A DNA stretch of 64,000 nt from Tubulanus polymorphus (Eukaryota; Nemertea; Palaeonemertea; Tubulaniformes; Tubulanidae): the NCBI RefSeq assembly GCF_964204645.1, contig NC_134032.1, forward strand, positions 9,232,275 to 9,296,274. The letters are read 5' to 3'. The notes under the pieces were generated by a model. It made no database searches. It saw only the letters and a list, made by a program, of their open reading frames with translations, and had not been told where the DNA came from. Positions 1-11,097 of this stretch are shown here, piece by piece (within the stretch, counting starts at the first letter, position 1; the number at the start of each line of letters is the position of its first letter). The translations under genes and the position numbers were made by a program.

Positions 1-106
1 GATTTTTGTAAACAATGGCTATACATTGACTCAAAACCTATTGATATGCCGGTAATCAAAATTTGATGATAATTTGCACACAATATTCCATATTTATTTT
101 TCAGTC

Positions 107-1431
107 TCACAGCTTATGAAATGCAGTAAAGCAGTTTCTAGTTTCTTTACCAGTAATAATACATAGATATACACCACATTTTGAACATTTTATTTGGGAG
201 TAGCATATTGGGCACAATCTACATCGACCACGCGTTCCCACGACATCCGGCCAGTGACCAATTTTGTCATACCTGACATCCTGTACCGGGAGTGGTACTA
301 CTACTGTCTTCTTCCTAACAGGTGGAGATGCAATCGATGGCCTTCCACATGCAGGTTTTCCAGCTTTTTTGAGGCACTCAGCCACCTGTGACTGAAATAT
401 CTTCATTGCCATGGGTTTTTTTCCCAATGACTTACATGAACGCTTACATGAATTTACAAGGCTTACAGTGAGCAAATGAAAGAAAATATACATGTACCAC
501 CTCCTGGATTTCATGAGACGTTTGTATAGGGTGCACATCATATCAAGGAGGTCCACACCTCCCATTTTAGCATTATACTCCTTGACTATAGCAGGTCGAG
601 TCACTTCAATATGCTTTTTTTGGGATTTGTCATACCTTCACGTTATCAACAGGCTCGGTTCCTAAGTAGGATGAAATCAAAGTGACACATTTGTTGTCCA
701 GCCATCTGACAAGGGACAGATTATTTGTTTTTTCATATACAGATGACATGTGACCACGACCTACTTTCTTCAGCTCTTTTTCAGATGGGAGGGGTGCTTT
801 ATTTAGCCTATTAGCATTTATGGTACCGGTATAGTGGAGGCCACGATTTTTCATCTCAGCCACCAATGCAAAACCAGAGAAATAATTATCTGCGAACACT
901 TTCTAAGCAGTATCAGGTGGTAACGACCTGCAAAGTTGTAGTACAACATTACCTCCAACACCACAACTTGGGACGCCATCATCATCATCAATACCAGTTC
1001 CTTTGCCCTGATAGATCGCAAAATCGTTTAGAAACCCATCATCATAACAGCGACCCCAAAGTTTGAAGCCCCATTTTTTGGGCTTTTTAGGTAGGTACAT
1101 TTTCAAATTGGACCTATCCTTGAAAGCTACCATGATCTCATCTATACTGACACACTCGGTAGTGGAGACAAACCTGAAATTTTCAGCGAGCTTATCTACA
1201 AATGGTCTTATTTTCCAGACACGATCATTCTTTTTGGTCTCATCAGTGACCGTATTATTATCAATGATATGGATATAACATTTGATCAGGCTGATGAAAA
1301 TCTTCATTGACGTCACTATCATCCCACCCTCATTTTCGCTATCCGAATCACCTCCAAGCAAATCAATTTCGCTGTCGTTCCCGTCAATAGCATCTATAAT
1401 GTCATCAACGTTCGTAAATCTTCTTGAACCA
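107..1431 (-). pseudogene. piggyBac-family transposase relic (piggyBac-1)
   Basis: On the minus strand the frame starts MAGSRRFTNVDDIIDAIDG with an acidic N-terminus. It then jumps to the catalytic core: SIDEIMVAFKDR carries the first Asp, FADNYFSGF the second and MGGVDLLDMM the third. The C-terminus is a cysteine-rich zinc-binding tail (CRLCPIC, then CSKCGVYLC, then NCFTAFH), usual for this family. Breaks: an in-frame TAG at 903 just before the second Asp block, a frame change with extra stops near 604-632, and loss of much of the domain between the acidic N-terminus and the first Asp. It cannot make a working transposase. Family-level identification is firm; the subfamily is not resolved. 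Confidence 0.85.
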
Positions 1432-1819
1432 GCCATCTGAAAGACATGAAATGAATGCCCATTTGATAGCAAATCAAAGTACACCAAATTAAAATTTGAT
1501 AAAATTCATTGAATTGAAATTGAATTGACTGTGAACAACCGACGTTGCTCATGAACAACACGAAAATTTGACATTATCTGTGAACACAACTCTGCAGATA
1601 ACTTTCATTACATGCGATGATTATATTCTATATATAGTCCTTTACAAATATAATATACTTTCAAATAGGTCTGAGTTCGATTTCAGGTCAAAAAATTGAC
1701 AAAATATCACCTTTGGTTTTTCATTTGTCACATTCATGGAGGTAGCCATGTTGGTTCAGCTGGTAAAACTATGAACCGCGCGGTATCGCCATCTACAGAT
1801 TTCTACCCGTACTTAAGAC

Positions 1820-1835
1820 GTTGCTCATGAGCAAC
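1820..1835. repeat. 16-bp perfect palindrome of piggyBac-1 subterminal region
   Basis: GTTGCTCATGAGCAAC is its own reverse complement. The same 16-mer occurs at 7712-7727 and, with one mismatch (GTTGCTCATGAACAAC), at 1544-1559. It is followed on the right by GGCCA and a GGGT boundary in both full copies, so it marks an end or subterminal block of the outer piggyBac. It may be a transposase-binding site; that role is inferred from position only. Confidence 0.7.
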
Positions 1836-1857
1836 ATTGGCCAATAAGGGTAAAATC

Positions 1858-1886
1858 TAAGACCCCCCTCATGGAGGGGGGTCTTA
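1858..1886. repeat. G/C-run hairpin next to the Mutator-like element
   Basis: TAAGACCCCCC (1858-1868) and GGGGGGTCTTA (1876-1886) are perfect 11-bp inverted arms around a 7-base loop. The right arm overlaps the TTAA that abuts the Mutator-like inverted repeat. It could be a small foldback insertion or the end of another element. Confidence 0.6.
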
Positions 1887-2485
1887 AGGTGGTAGTACCC
1901 CACAAATTCTATTTCCTTTAATAAAGGAGTTACCCCATTCAACCTGATAAATATCTAATTGGTATAGAAAATGTAATTTATCAAACTTGAGAATTTTCCA
2001 ATCTTGACCTGATTATGCAAATATGACCTAATTTGCATATGAAAGTGACAAATATCAGGGTATCAATAAAACAGCCCTCATTTCGAAAAAAGTTGAGGTA
2101 ACTTCATTCTGTAAACTGTTATTCGTTTCAAATAATCATATCTAGTGCCTGTACCACTTTGGTTACTGAACTCCCAAGGAATTTTTGCTCATCCAATAAT
2201 TTATTCCCCAAGATTGAATTTCAAAATTTCTGTCACCTAATTAATATGCACATGTCTTATAAATGGCACATTTGTACTTGTATCACTGTCAAAGTGGTAC
2301 AGGCACTAGATAAAGTTATTTTCTACGTTCTCTGAAAGTTTGGACAAGTTTCTTTAGAAAATAAATGTTTTATGACTATTTCTATTTCCGAAGTCACACC
2401 AAAAATTACAAAGGAGAAAATTAGTGATAAAAGCTTGTATTAAATGGTTATAGCAATACATAACTGAAAAACGATATAAAGTCTC

Positions 2486-3147
2486 TTAAAATGCACCGGG
2501 AGCATATGTAATGCCTTCATGTTCCTCTGCTTTATCGAGATAACCCTTTCGCACTGCTCTTAAAGTTTTTCTGCGGTTTTTAACGGGTTCGCTAGATTTT
2601 CGGATCGACTCATTCAACCGTGATGTGTCGTCGACAGAACAAGCTTTAATAGTAAAACGTCCAGGAAGAATATCCATATCTTCAAATAGTTTTATACACA
2701 CATTAGCTCCATCATTATAGTTACAAACAGCTGAATACACACCGATTTCGATAACTTCTCGCTCAACATACACGGTTTTGGGCACACGCTCCCAGACGCA
2801 TCCATTTAAACGTTCATTTCCATTTTGTGTTTCACCATGCAGACACTTTTTAAGCAGATCTTCTTTTGAAAGATCTGCATAAACTGGCTCTAGCAGCTTG
2901 TATATAGGTTCTGCTAGGCCATGTCTATGCTTATATGTGTCTTTGTCCTTGACAAAACCACACCAGGAGTCCTCACCGATAGGACACAGATCGTGAAGTG
3001 GAACCTCATCGGTAGAGGCAACATGTCTGAGACTCGCCCACACCGCTTTCTGCATTGCAGGGACAGATTCATGATTGTTTCGCAATGCAATGCCAAAATA
3101 GTTCTGTAAGATATCTATCTTGGTATCTGTTAGACGACCACGTCCGC
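2486..3147 (-). pseudogene. Mutator-like transposase, C-terminal part
   Basis: This half continues the frame of 7230-6135 after removal of piggyBac-2. The joined codons at the scar read through GRGRLTDTKIDI into NNHESVPAMQKAVWASLRH. Later motifs include EDSWCGF, then CLHGETQNGNERLNGCVWE, the conserved N-rich motif of Mutator-type transposases. The combined length is 586 codons including the stop at 2486, with no other break seen. So the only lesion I find in this transposase is the piggyBac insertion. Confidence 0.8.
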
Positions 3148-3151
3148 TTAA

Positions 3152-6134
3152 CCCTTACTGTGCGCAGCCCAGTTACCCGTGCTGTGCGCAGCCATATTTA
3201 CCCATTTTCACAGTAAATGGGTTAGGGTTAGTTAATGTACCATAATTCCTCAGGTAGTAAATATTTTTACATTAAACTTTCCACATATACCCTTGATAAG
3301 TGTAGAATCATTTTGGTGTACTCAAAGTAGGTCAGAGATGTGGTTGCCATGGCAACCATACTGCCCAATATGGCCGCCGGTGTTTGAAATGCCTTCAGAA
3401 TAGCAATATCAAGTTGAAAATCAAAAAATGTGGAACTGCCAAGTGTTGTATATTACTTATTTCCTAAACCTTATAGTTTCAGCAACCTGTTACAAAAGAA
3501 ATTAGAGTAAAATATGCAAAATTGTGAGAAATATGCGGTTTTATAGTCATCAATATTTTTCGAAAAATAACCCGTAAATTTCAAATCGACAGATAACCAG
3601 AATTTCTGCTGACCAAGCATATCCAACACATTGTAGCATCCAAAACAAACATAATAGGCAATGTAAGAACAATCTACATTAAAACTAAATGAATTTTAAT
3701 TAATCAAGTATTTAAATTTCATCAGTTACCATGGAAACAGTAAGTAAACACAAATGGCTTATAACGAGTCTGAACAACTAGCAACATGCAGTTCCGATGA
3801 CAGAACAAAAACTTTTATCGTCTGTTTCTGATAATCTAAATGTACAGAAAACCATATTCATTGTTTCTATGAATAAAATCATTTCTTTCCACCACTGAAT
3901 TGTTTTGTCTTTGACATTGGTTTTTCCTTTCGGATTCCGAAATTTCATGAGAGTATGGTAGGGTCTCATACACTCTGGGTGCAAAGGTGGAGAATTTGAA
4001 CACGTTCCGCAAACATAGACAGTTTCATTTCGATACCTTTTACCTAGTGTCCTGTCGCTACATACAACGCATTCTCTGGTTTTGTCACTCTTTTCTGACC
4101 AGTGGGGTAAGCCATCAAGACGTTCAAAATCAAATGTGACAGGGCGGATTTCAGGGTTTTATCAGTCGTCACCAGAGCTTTTATCAACTCGACCCTAAAT
4201 TGCTTGTGAGACATTATATTAGTATCATTTCTCTCCTCTCTATCTTTCTTATAGAGAATGTATGCATTGACAATTGTTACCTCTAACTGATGGAAGAATA
4301 TTTTTCTCCACCTTTTTTTTTGACTTCTTTTCAAACTTATAATAAGTACACAACTGATCGCAGACATCCACCCCACCCATGTTCCGGTTATAGTCAAAGA
4401 TACATTTTGGTTTCTGTTTTGATGGCTTATTTGGATTCTTTGATGGGATTTCCTCCCACTCATTTGAAGCATGACCTGAAGTGATCATGGTTACAACTCG
4501 TTTGTCCTTCCACTGTAGGACCATGATTTCATTGTCCCGGAAAGCAACTGTATCACCGACTTTCATAGCTTTAGAGTTTTTGAACATAGACGGTAACCCT
4601 TTTCTATTTGTCATGATGGTACCCGTGTAATTAAAACCAAGTTCCGATAGTTTTTTTGCGAGATCAATATACCAGAAGTAACGGTCAGCGTATATCCAAT
4701 GGCCGGTGTAAGCCAAGGGTTCGACTAGGTCCAAAACATGCTGTGATGACTTAGACAATTCGTCGTTATTATTATCTCCATTTTCATCACTACCGACATA
4801 CAGATTTTGATCGTACATAAATCCGGTTTCACTATCAGCTAAGATGTACAGTTTCATACCCCATTTTGTGGGTTTTTTTGGAGCGTATTGGCGAAATGAT
4901 ACGCGTCCTTTAAACTTTACCATAGTCTCGTCGACGGATAAATGTTCACCTAAATCAAAAAGTTCCTTTGAACGAGTATTCACATGATCGATGAACCATT
5001 TTACTTTATATGCCTTATGAGGTAAAACTTCACCTACTCCTAGTGGATCAGCTAAATGCAAATGGAAGAAGAGTAACATGAACTTATCTCGACTAACGGA
5101 CTGGTGAAATATGTTAATGTAGAGAGGTGCTTCTGACGAAAAATAGTCATGGATGCTGGGAAGTCTAACTAGTCCCATATTTATGATCAAGCCTAACAAG
5201 CGTCTTATATCCTCTACAGTAGGTTTTTCCCATTTATGAAACCTTGAGCTCTCTTTCAATTGACGTCCGGCTATGGTCTCTCGAGTGATACTTTCAGTAT
5301 TTCTGGCGATGTGTTCGATCGTTGCATCATCCCAAAAGAGATTAAAAAAGTTGATAGGAGTTCGATTTCTCATGAAAAGCAGCTGAAAATACATACAATA
5401 ATACAGAATAAATCATACAGAAAACAAACAGAGTCTCATGTTTTTATTTATGGTTGATAAGTCATAAAATCTTGCATATGAATGTGAAAAATTCCGTCCA
5501 TGCTATTCCCGACTATGGTCGGGTAAAAATATACTGACGATTTTGACCCCCAATCCCTAATAATTTTATTCAAAAAATATTTCAAATGCACCCACCTTAG
5601 TCCCTGGATTACCAGTGAATTCCTCAGTAGCTGGATAATCTGGGTGATCTTCTTCAGTCACATAAATCCATGGGGGCTCATCAAATTTTGAGGGGTCGAC
5701 AGGGTCCGGTGCATCTCCAGCCCCCTGTTCCGGATCTGGCATGTCAACAACATCGTTGTTTACAAGCGTCGATTCATCTACTAAGCTATCCTCGTCATCT
5801 GTGGTATCGCTCTGTACATAGCTGTCTCCTGAGGACACATTACTTTCACTTTCCCCATCACTAATGTCATGAGTTATGATGTTATTCATAAAACTGAAGA
5901 CCCCACTTCTCGTTTCCCTGGGGGCCGCCATCTTTGATATTTTTACGAAGTGACGCTCAAGCTAGCGACCACTATGCATTAGAAAGTCAGCGGTCCAAAA
6001 ACGGAACTTCGTAGACGAAATGGCGATACATACGGGTCTCTGAATGTTGATACATTGTTCTCCCGACTGTGGTCGGGAATAGCAAATATACGTTATTCCC
6101 TTCCCGACCACACTCGGGAAACGCACAGTAAGGG
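3152..6134 (-). mobile_element. piggyBac-2, complete-looking piggyBac transposon
   Basis: CCCTTACTGTGCG (3152-3164) and its inverted copy CGCACAGTAAGGG (6122-6134) form 13-bp terminal inverted repeats. TTAA lies outside each end (3148-3151 and 6135-6138), the textbook piggyBac target duplication. The 2983-bp element carries a minus-strand transposase and sits inside the Mutator-like transposase frame. The stretch 3165-3777 is noncoding. The perfect repeats and clean duplication argue for a fairly recent insertion. Confidence 0.93.
3778..5931 (-). pseudogene. piggyBac-2 transposase with one intron and two frameshifts
   Basis: Exon 1 (5931-5596) encodes an acidic Asp/Ser-rich N-terminus. A phase-0 intron (5595-5383, donor AAG|GTGGGT, acceptor TTTTCAG|CTG) leads into LLFMRNRTPINFFNLFW. 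The catalytic blocks are all present: LSVDETMVKFKGR, IYADRYFWYIDL and NRNMGGVDVCDQL. A run of nine A (minus strand; T at 4313-4321) has one base too many: with eight, the frame continues KKRWRKIFFHQLEV. A second frame change lies near 4135-4150, after which VTFDFERLDG leads to the zinc-binding tail (CVVCSDR, then VCGTC, then HPEC and YHT). So the element looks structurally whole but its gene is broken by two small indels. Confidence 0.88.
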
Positions 6135-7230
6135 TTAAACCTTTACCATCTGACAATTTTTTGCCCCGCCAGTTTGTTTTTAGGGTTCGACACCTTGTTC
6201 CGCATCTCTTCTGGACATGGCCAAGACACTCTAATTTCTCCAAAGAAACATCAGGACCATATGGTTGACACTCTTGGACTTTCGCAAATGTTGAGGAATC
6301 CCCATCGCCTAACATTTTTGTGTATCGAAGACCTCGGTTTATTTCGGATCGAGTGAAGATTCGAACGGCACCAACATTTTCCATGCTGCTGGCAGAGCCT
6401 TTATGATTTATCTTACACACTGGAGGATGAGTTGCTAACCAGTTTCTGTAAGATAAAGACTCTTTGTCTACGGTTGTACTGTTCATATTTTGGCAAGATT
6501 TGCATTTGTCCGAGAGAACTTCTACATCTAGACACTTTTTGTTGCCGCCGACTGCCAAACAAGTTACCAGTCCATTGTGTGAAGTACGTCCACGCTTTTG
6601 CCAGGAGCCATCAGTTGATACACATATATCTCTTGTACCATCCTCACTTATTTCATAAGCTGCCGCATTCATCGAATCTTCAGCAAGAGCTTTATAGGCT
6701 TTATGAAGATGTTGCTGGATTCTTGAATAATTCTTCTTCGTCATTGGTGGTGGCATGTTCAAGAAACGACAGAAGTCAACTATAGCATTTCTACCTTTGC
6801 CAAATTCACGAAACGCAGCTGCAACTCGTAAATTAACTTCAAAATACTGACTTTTGGTTTGACTAGTGGTCTTTTCTGAGGTAAATGTACTAATACACCA
6901 GTCACAAGAGTCACTAAAACCCGATACACAGAACTTATGGGCAAGTCCATTCTTCGCAGATAGATCGATGAACATGTTGACATTTGACCCACAGTCAGGA
7001 CATGAAATTAATTCTTTTAAAAAGTTTTTCAAAGTATTAATGTTGAAAAGCACAAATCCTTCATCACAGTGGTTGTTTTCATCATTCAGATTGTATTTAT
7101 CATCCAGATCTCCCAATTTCGAATGTGTTGATTTATTTTCATGGGCGCCGCCATTTTGAATTTTCTTTCTATATTGATTCCCCTTGAATTTAGGCTTTTT
7201 CTTACTCTTTTGGTTCTTTCTGTTTGCCAT
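6135..7230 (-). pseudogene. Mutator-like transposase, N-terminal part
   Basis: The frame begins at the methionine at 7230 with a very basic start (MANRKNQKSKKKPKFKGNQY), suited to DNA binding or nuclear entry. A cysteine cluster follows (CPDCGSN, then CVSGFSDSCDWC). Next comes a segment typical of invertebrate Mutator-like transposase domain proteins: CVSTDGSWQKRGRTSHNG, which holds a likely catalytic Asp, and further on CLGHVQKRCGTRCR. At 6135-6138 the frame meets the TTAA of piggyBac-2; beyond it, codons up to 5962 are transposon sequence, not part of the protein. The codon phase at the break is 1, matching the other half at 3147. Family assignment rests on these motifs and is not a database result. 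Confidence 0.8.
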
Positions 7231-7744
7231 AACCAGTTAAATGTTTATCTCTGGACTGTTGTATATCTTTTTTATGTTGATTCCAGTCTTGATTGGTATC
7301 AGAAATCAATATATATATCGTAAAATATTCAATCCGAGCACAAAGTGTAGACAATAAACTTCTCGAGTTACTGCAGACACAGCGCAATGGCCTTTGTGTC
7401 CTCATAAGGAATCTTTGCTGATTCCAATAAAACAAGAACTGGTTGATGAAATGTCGAAATTTTTAAAAAAATATCTTGAAAAATCAAGGTTTTACAGGGT
7501 TCCAAACCCGTTGCTATGCGTATCCAAGGACAAATGAATTTGCCAATTTTTTTTCAAAATCAAATTTTAGCATAGAAAATCATTTTTTTCTTATCCAAAC
7601 CACCAGAATATGATAATTAACAGTCTTAACTAGTTAATACTTCCCAAAATTGAAAAATCATAATAATTTTACTTTTCTTCGATTTGTGGGGTACTACCAC
7701 CTTAAATAGGCGTTGCTCATGAGCAACAGGGGCCAGTAGCGGGT

Positions 7745-8016
7745 TTAACATCATCAGGCCACCCATTCAAAGCCACCATGCCCTCAAAATCGCGTATAAA
7801 TCTGCTTAAATCGCCTGAAGCCTTCCCACTAAATGCCTGAAGCTTGGGAGGATGCAGAACGGGTTGGGAAAAATGTAGAACCGAATGTACAGTGTCAGTA
7901 CAACGGGGTGAGCGTGGAATCGTTGTCGGGGGAAAAGTAGGCGCTGGAGGTACAGGCGCCGCAGGGGTGTCATGAACATTTCCCCACCCAGCACAATCAC
8001 TACGAGAAACTGTCAT
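7745..8016 (-). pseudogene. Ty3/gypsy-like gag fragment, cut by piggyBac-1
   Basis: The minus-strand frame from the methionine at 8016 runs through a Pro-rich stretch into PPKLQAFSGKASGDLSRFIR and then NGWPDDVK, the layout of the conserved gag core of gypsy-type LTR retrotransposons. The frame meets the TTAA at 7745-7748, where piggyBac-1 begins; residues past that point (PATGPCCS) are transposon sequence. The rest of gag-pol is not in the window, presumably left of base 1 beyond the far end of piggyBac-1. Confidence 0.65.
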
Positions 8017-8104
8017 CCATGTAGGGACAGACCAAGTCGTTGTGGCAGGGGTGGTGTGTAAAGTATGGGGAACATCTACGGGGGTAGAGTAACAGGGCGC
8101 GAGT

Positions 8105-8235
8105 GCAGAAACAACGTTAGAGTAAGGTAAAACACGTCCACTTTATTTGCGGTACTAGATGAGAGAGCACGAGATAAAAACGAGCGAGAGAGTTTAGCTA
8201 TAAATATAAGTATAAATATATCTTCCTAACCAGCT
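8105..8235 (-). other. Possible LTR-end sequence upstream of the gag fragment
   Basis: Read on the minus strand, a TATA-like stretch (TATTTATACTTATATTTATAG) at about 8199-8220 is followed by CT-rich DNA and an AATAAA, then about 130 bases to the gag methionine. That order fits the R-U5 part of an LTR and a leader. No terminal TG...CA pair or primer-binding site could be pinned down. Confidence 0.3.
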
Positions 8236-8740
8236 AGGCATTGGGATAGCAGCTGACAATATATGTTGATTGATCTGTGCTGATTATAATGAGTGGGATA
8301 GTTGATATATGCCAACGTGTAGGTCAAAAATGTTGACATGCTCATACCTCCAACTAGTACCCTCAGTATTGTGTTGTTCCAGTAATTGGATCATTTTATT
8401 CTTAGCCCGTTCTTAGAGCTCATCAAACTGATTTTCATTGAACGCATTTCAAGAATGGTACACCGTCTACATCATTTTCAAGCACAACATGAATGCTGGT
8501 GAACCATTTTATCCCACCCAATCTTCTTAAATCATCCTTAAGAAGTCAGATGAGATGTGTGTGTTTATGTCATTGAGTGAAAAACTTGAATAGATCAAAT
8601 TTATCACTTTCAGTAGACAGGAGTTCATACTTGCCAAATGAGGGCGAGGGTTTCCTCACTGAGATCAGGGAGTTCCTCCCACTCCCATTCCCCTTGTATA
8701 TCTGCTGTTGGTGGTGTCTGTTTTTCAATGTTCACCATAG

Positions 8741-8935
8741 CTACTGCTTCCTTATTGCAGCCATTGGTGGCTCCACCCTCCTTGCCACCAGGACATGGGG
8801 CTCTTTACGCAAAACAGGTGTACTGGCGATCGTCATACACCGTTCACAAAAAGACCTCTCCGCATTTCTCGGCATATAGGTTTGAAATAAGTGTGTACGT
8901 GCTTCACATGGCATGATCGAAATTGTTATGCCCAA
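8741..8935 (-). pseudogene. Possible gypsy integrase zinc-finger fragment
   Basis: The minus-strand frame reads RTHLFQTYMPRNAERSFCERC and then TPVLRKEP and RVEPPMAAI. The spacing resembles the end of the HHCC zinc finger of retroviral-type integrases in gypsy elements (FCxxC, then a basic TPxxRxxP stretch). Only about 60 residues are legible. It lies upstream of the gag fragment on the same strand, so it is out of order and probably from a different copy. Confidence 0.35.
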
Positions 8936-10395
8936 ATCTTTCCCTCATGGGTAGACCTACTGATCCAAGTAAAATTTTTTCATCGATTTGTCATTGAGTC
9001 AAATAAGAGGTAATTGAATAATATAATTATGATAATGATGATAATAGTAATACACAATACACAATGGAATGACCTGTATGGGGATGTCAGTCTGTACTAA
9101 AATATCGAGATGTTTGATGTATTTCCCGATTGAATAGTTTGGGTGTATGCTGAAGATCAGGAACTATATCTAGGGAGTTGGGTTTATCAGGGGTTTGACC
9201 GAAGAATTTTACAAAGGTTTGGCGGGTTCTGAGACAACAAAACTACTTATTCGAGATGATGTCTTGAACAAGTGTGACCCCAAATTATTGGAGACTATTT
9301 TACTCGTGGGAGTCATCATAGAAAACTTCAAGTGATTCTCATATCACAAACCCTTTTTCCGAGACGACCGCATTTCCGAGCTATATCTTTAAACATGCAT
9401 TATATAGTTCTATTCAAGCATCCTAGAGATCAACTCCCAAGTGAAAACTACAGATGCAGTCTGGATTAGGCAAATCGCTTGAGGAAGCGTTATGCGATGC
9501 TACCTTAATTTTTCCACGTGGATATCTATTTTGCGATTTCAAACCACAAACTTTGGTGACCATATATAGTCCTCTATTCCAACAGCCCTGCATGCCCTGG
9601 TCAAAAAATTGTTTTTTTTTCAGCGGGGCCGTCAGCAGTTTCAATTTGTCTCTAAATATCTCCATTATATCTAATGAGTGGTGTAGTGTACAGGGAAGAG
9701 CTGATATCCAATCTAAAAACTTTCTATGCTTTGGATACTTAGTTTTCAATACCTGTGAATCATACCGGGGATAAAGGAATGCATAAATATATATCTCCCC
9801 ATCGCCTTCAACCTTTGCATTTGTTCTGCCTCTGGAGAATGTATTGAGCGCTGATACATCAACTGTATTGGTATGGACATATATGAATGATCAAAATTCA
9901 GGGTCTCATTTAAGTATCTCGTTATATTCATGCTTTCCATAAGTTTTTTGTGATGTGCATGGTTTTCAGAAATTATGAGAAATTATGGATCAACTTTGAG
10001 TGGCCTAATATTTACTTTTTGACACAACCGGTTTTAATTTTCATTCGCATACATCATGTATACATGTTGATACCTGTTTGCAGATCTTCTGGTGATCCTT
10101 GAAATGGGGCATAGCCACAAGCCTTCCATACACCTAACACTGTTCTGAGTGTCCTTCCTCACCTCTTCATTGATTGAAATATCTGCGTGATGCCGCCCTC
10201 AATATCAATTCCCCCAACCTAATCAGAACTGACCTTTTTCAAGATCTATTTGTTGGTCCATTTAGGTCTTTATGTCCGCTAAGGGTTTTTTATGGCACCT
10301 TTGTTCTTGGCACCTCTAAAGGTCTTTTCTGTTGAATGTCTTATCATATGGAACGCATTTCAGAGACACAGACAAACTGATTATCTACCTTTGTC
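8936..10395. other. Repeat-derived noncoding DNA, no legible gene
   Basis: Short minus-strand frames at 9423-9749 and 9746-9940 show no recognisable motif and no splice context. Composition is AT-rich. Given flanking relics it is most likely decayed transposon sequence. Confidence 0.5.
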
Positions 10396-10605
10396 TCATC
10401 GAATTGTCATTTCTGTTGAATGATATATCGTCATTTGTGGAATGGTATCAAAGGCTTTTGCTGGATAAATGAATACAATATGAGTTTCGCGGCGTCTAAA
10501 CCGTGCTTGGCTTATGGCCCTTTGCACCAATTTAATATTTTTAACACAGCCGTCCATCGGGGTGAATGCTTTTTTCCCAGATTCACCAAATTCTTTAGCA
10601 TTCAT
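10396..10605 (-). pseudogene. Non-LTR retrotransposon reverse transcriptase fragment
   Basis: The frame reads PMDGCVKNIKLVQRAISQAR and then HIVFIYPAKAFDTIP. This is the stretch around motif A of LINE-type reverse transcriptases, where the usual form is FxDxxKAFDxxP. The first, catalytic Asp is replaced by Tyr here. Only about 70 residues survive. It lies within a piggyBac relic on the same strand. Confidence 0.6.
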
Positions 10606-10611
10606 CCATTA

Positions 10612-10775
10612 TTGGGAGAGTATTGTCCCCATATGAGTTAAGCTTGTTCACATAACCAGACTGTCATTGCTAGTACCCACAATTTGAAACCCCATTTTTT
10701 CAGCTTGTTTTTATGTACACCTTCAACCTATGTCTCCCTAAGAAGGGTACAATCTGTTCGTCAATGGTGTAACAA
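10612..10775 (-). pseudogene. Third piggyBac transposase relic
   Basis: Minus-strand translation gives YTIDEQIVPFLR, then after a frame slip RHRLKVYIK, then KKWGFKLWVLA, and in another frame SGYVNKLNSYG. This is the block around the first catalytic Asp of piggyBac transposases, with stop codons and frame changes. It is distinct in sequence from piggyBac-1 and piggyBac-2. Confidence 0.65.
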
Positions 10776-11097
10776 CTTTTTTGACCTTGCATTGCTCTAT
10801 AAGCTTTTATTCTGTTTGTTTATAATTTTTCTGCATTTGTAGAATCAGTCATACCCTGGTCTATCTAACTCTAGTTGAAGTGTATTGTCTCTAGCATAGA
10901 GGAATGAAATTTAGATTATTTACGCCGGCAATCGAATCACCCGCAGTTTCGCTCGTTTGCCTGCACTCGGCGAATTGCCCCGAGTGATCCATCTTTATCA
11001 ACCAATAGGATGCATTGTTGAAATTCGGTTTGATCGCTGTGCTGTTATTATGCTCTTCCTGCACAACGTTTTTATATACGTTCTTTTTTCGTTTCAG

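Larger units (their letters stand above)
1888..7701 (-). mobile_element. Mutator-like DNA transposon with terminal inverted repeats
   Basis: The 20-bp sequence GGTGGTAGTACCCCACAAAT at 1888-1907 returns as a perfect inverted copy at 7682-7701. TTAA flanks both ends (1884-1887 and 7702-7705). The element carries one long minus-strand transposase frame, split by piggyBac-2. Without that insert it is about 2.8 kb. The stretches 1908-2485 and 7231-7681 are noncoding subterminal DNA in which I see no other gene. Typical Mutator elements leave longer target duplications than 4 bp, so TTAA may be part of the repeats instead. Confidence 0.8.
1..7743 (-). mobile_element. piggyBac-1, old DNA transposon interrupted by a Mutator-like element
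   Basis: The transposase relic lies at 107-1431 on the minus strand. One element end is seen at 7743: read on the minus strand it runs ACCCGCTACTGGCC and then the palindrome GTTGCTCATGAGCAAC, directly next to a TTAA at 7745-7748, the target that piggyBac elements use. A related end-like block (ACCC, TTATTGGCC, same palindrome) lies at 1820-1851. The Mutator-like element at 1888-7701 sits between the two blocks. The other end of piggyBac-1 would lie left of base 1. That 7743 is the true outer end, and the earlier block an internal subterminal repeat, is my inference. Confidence 0.6.
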
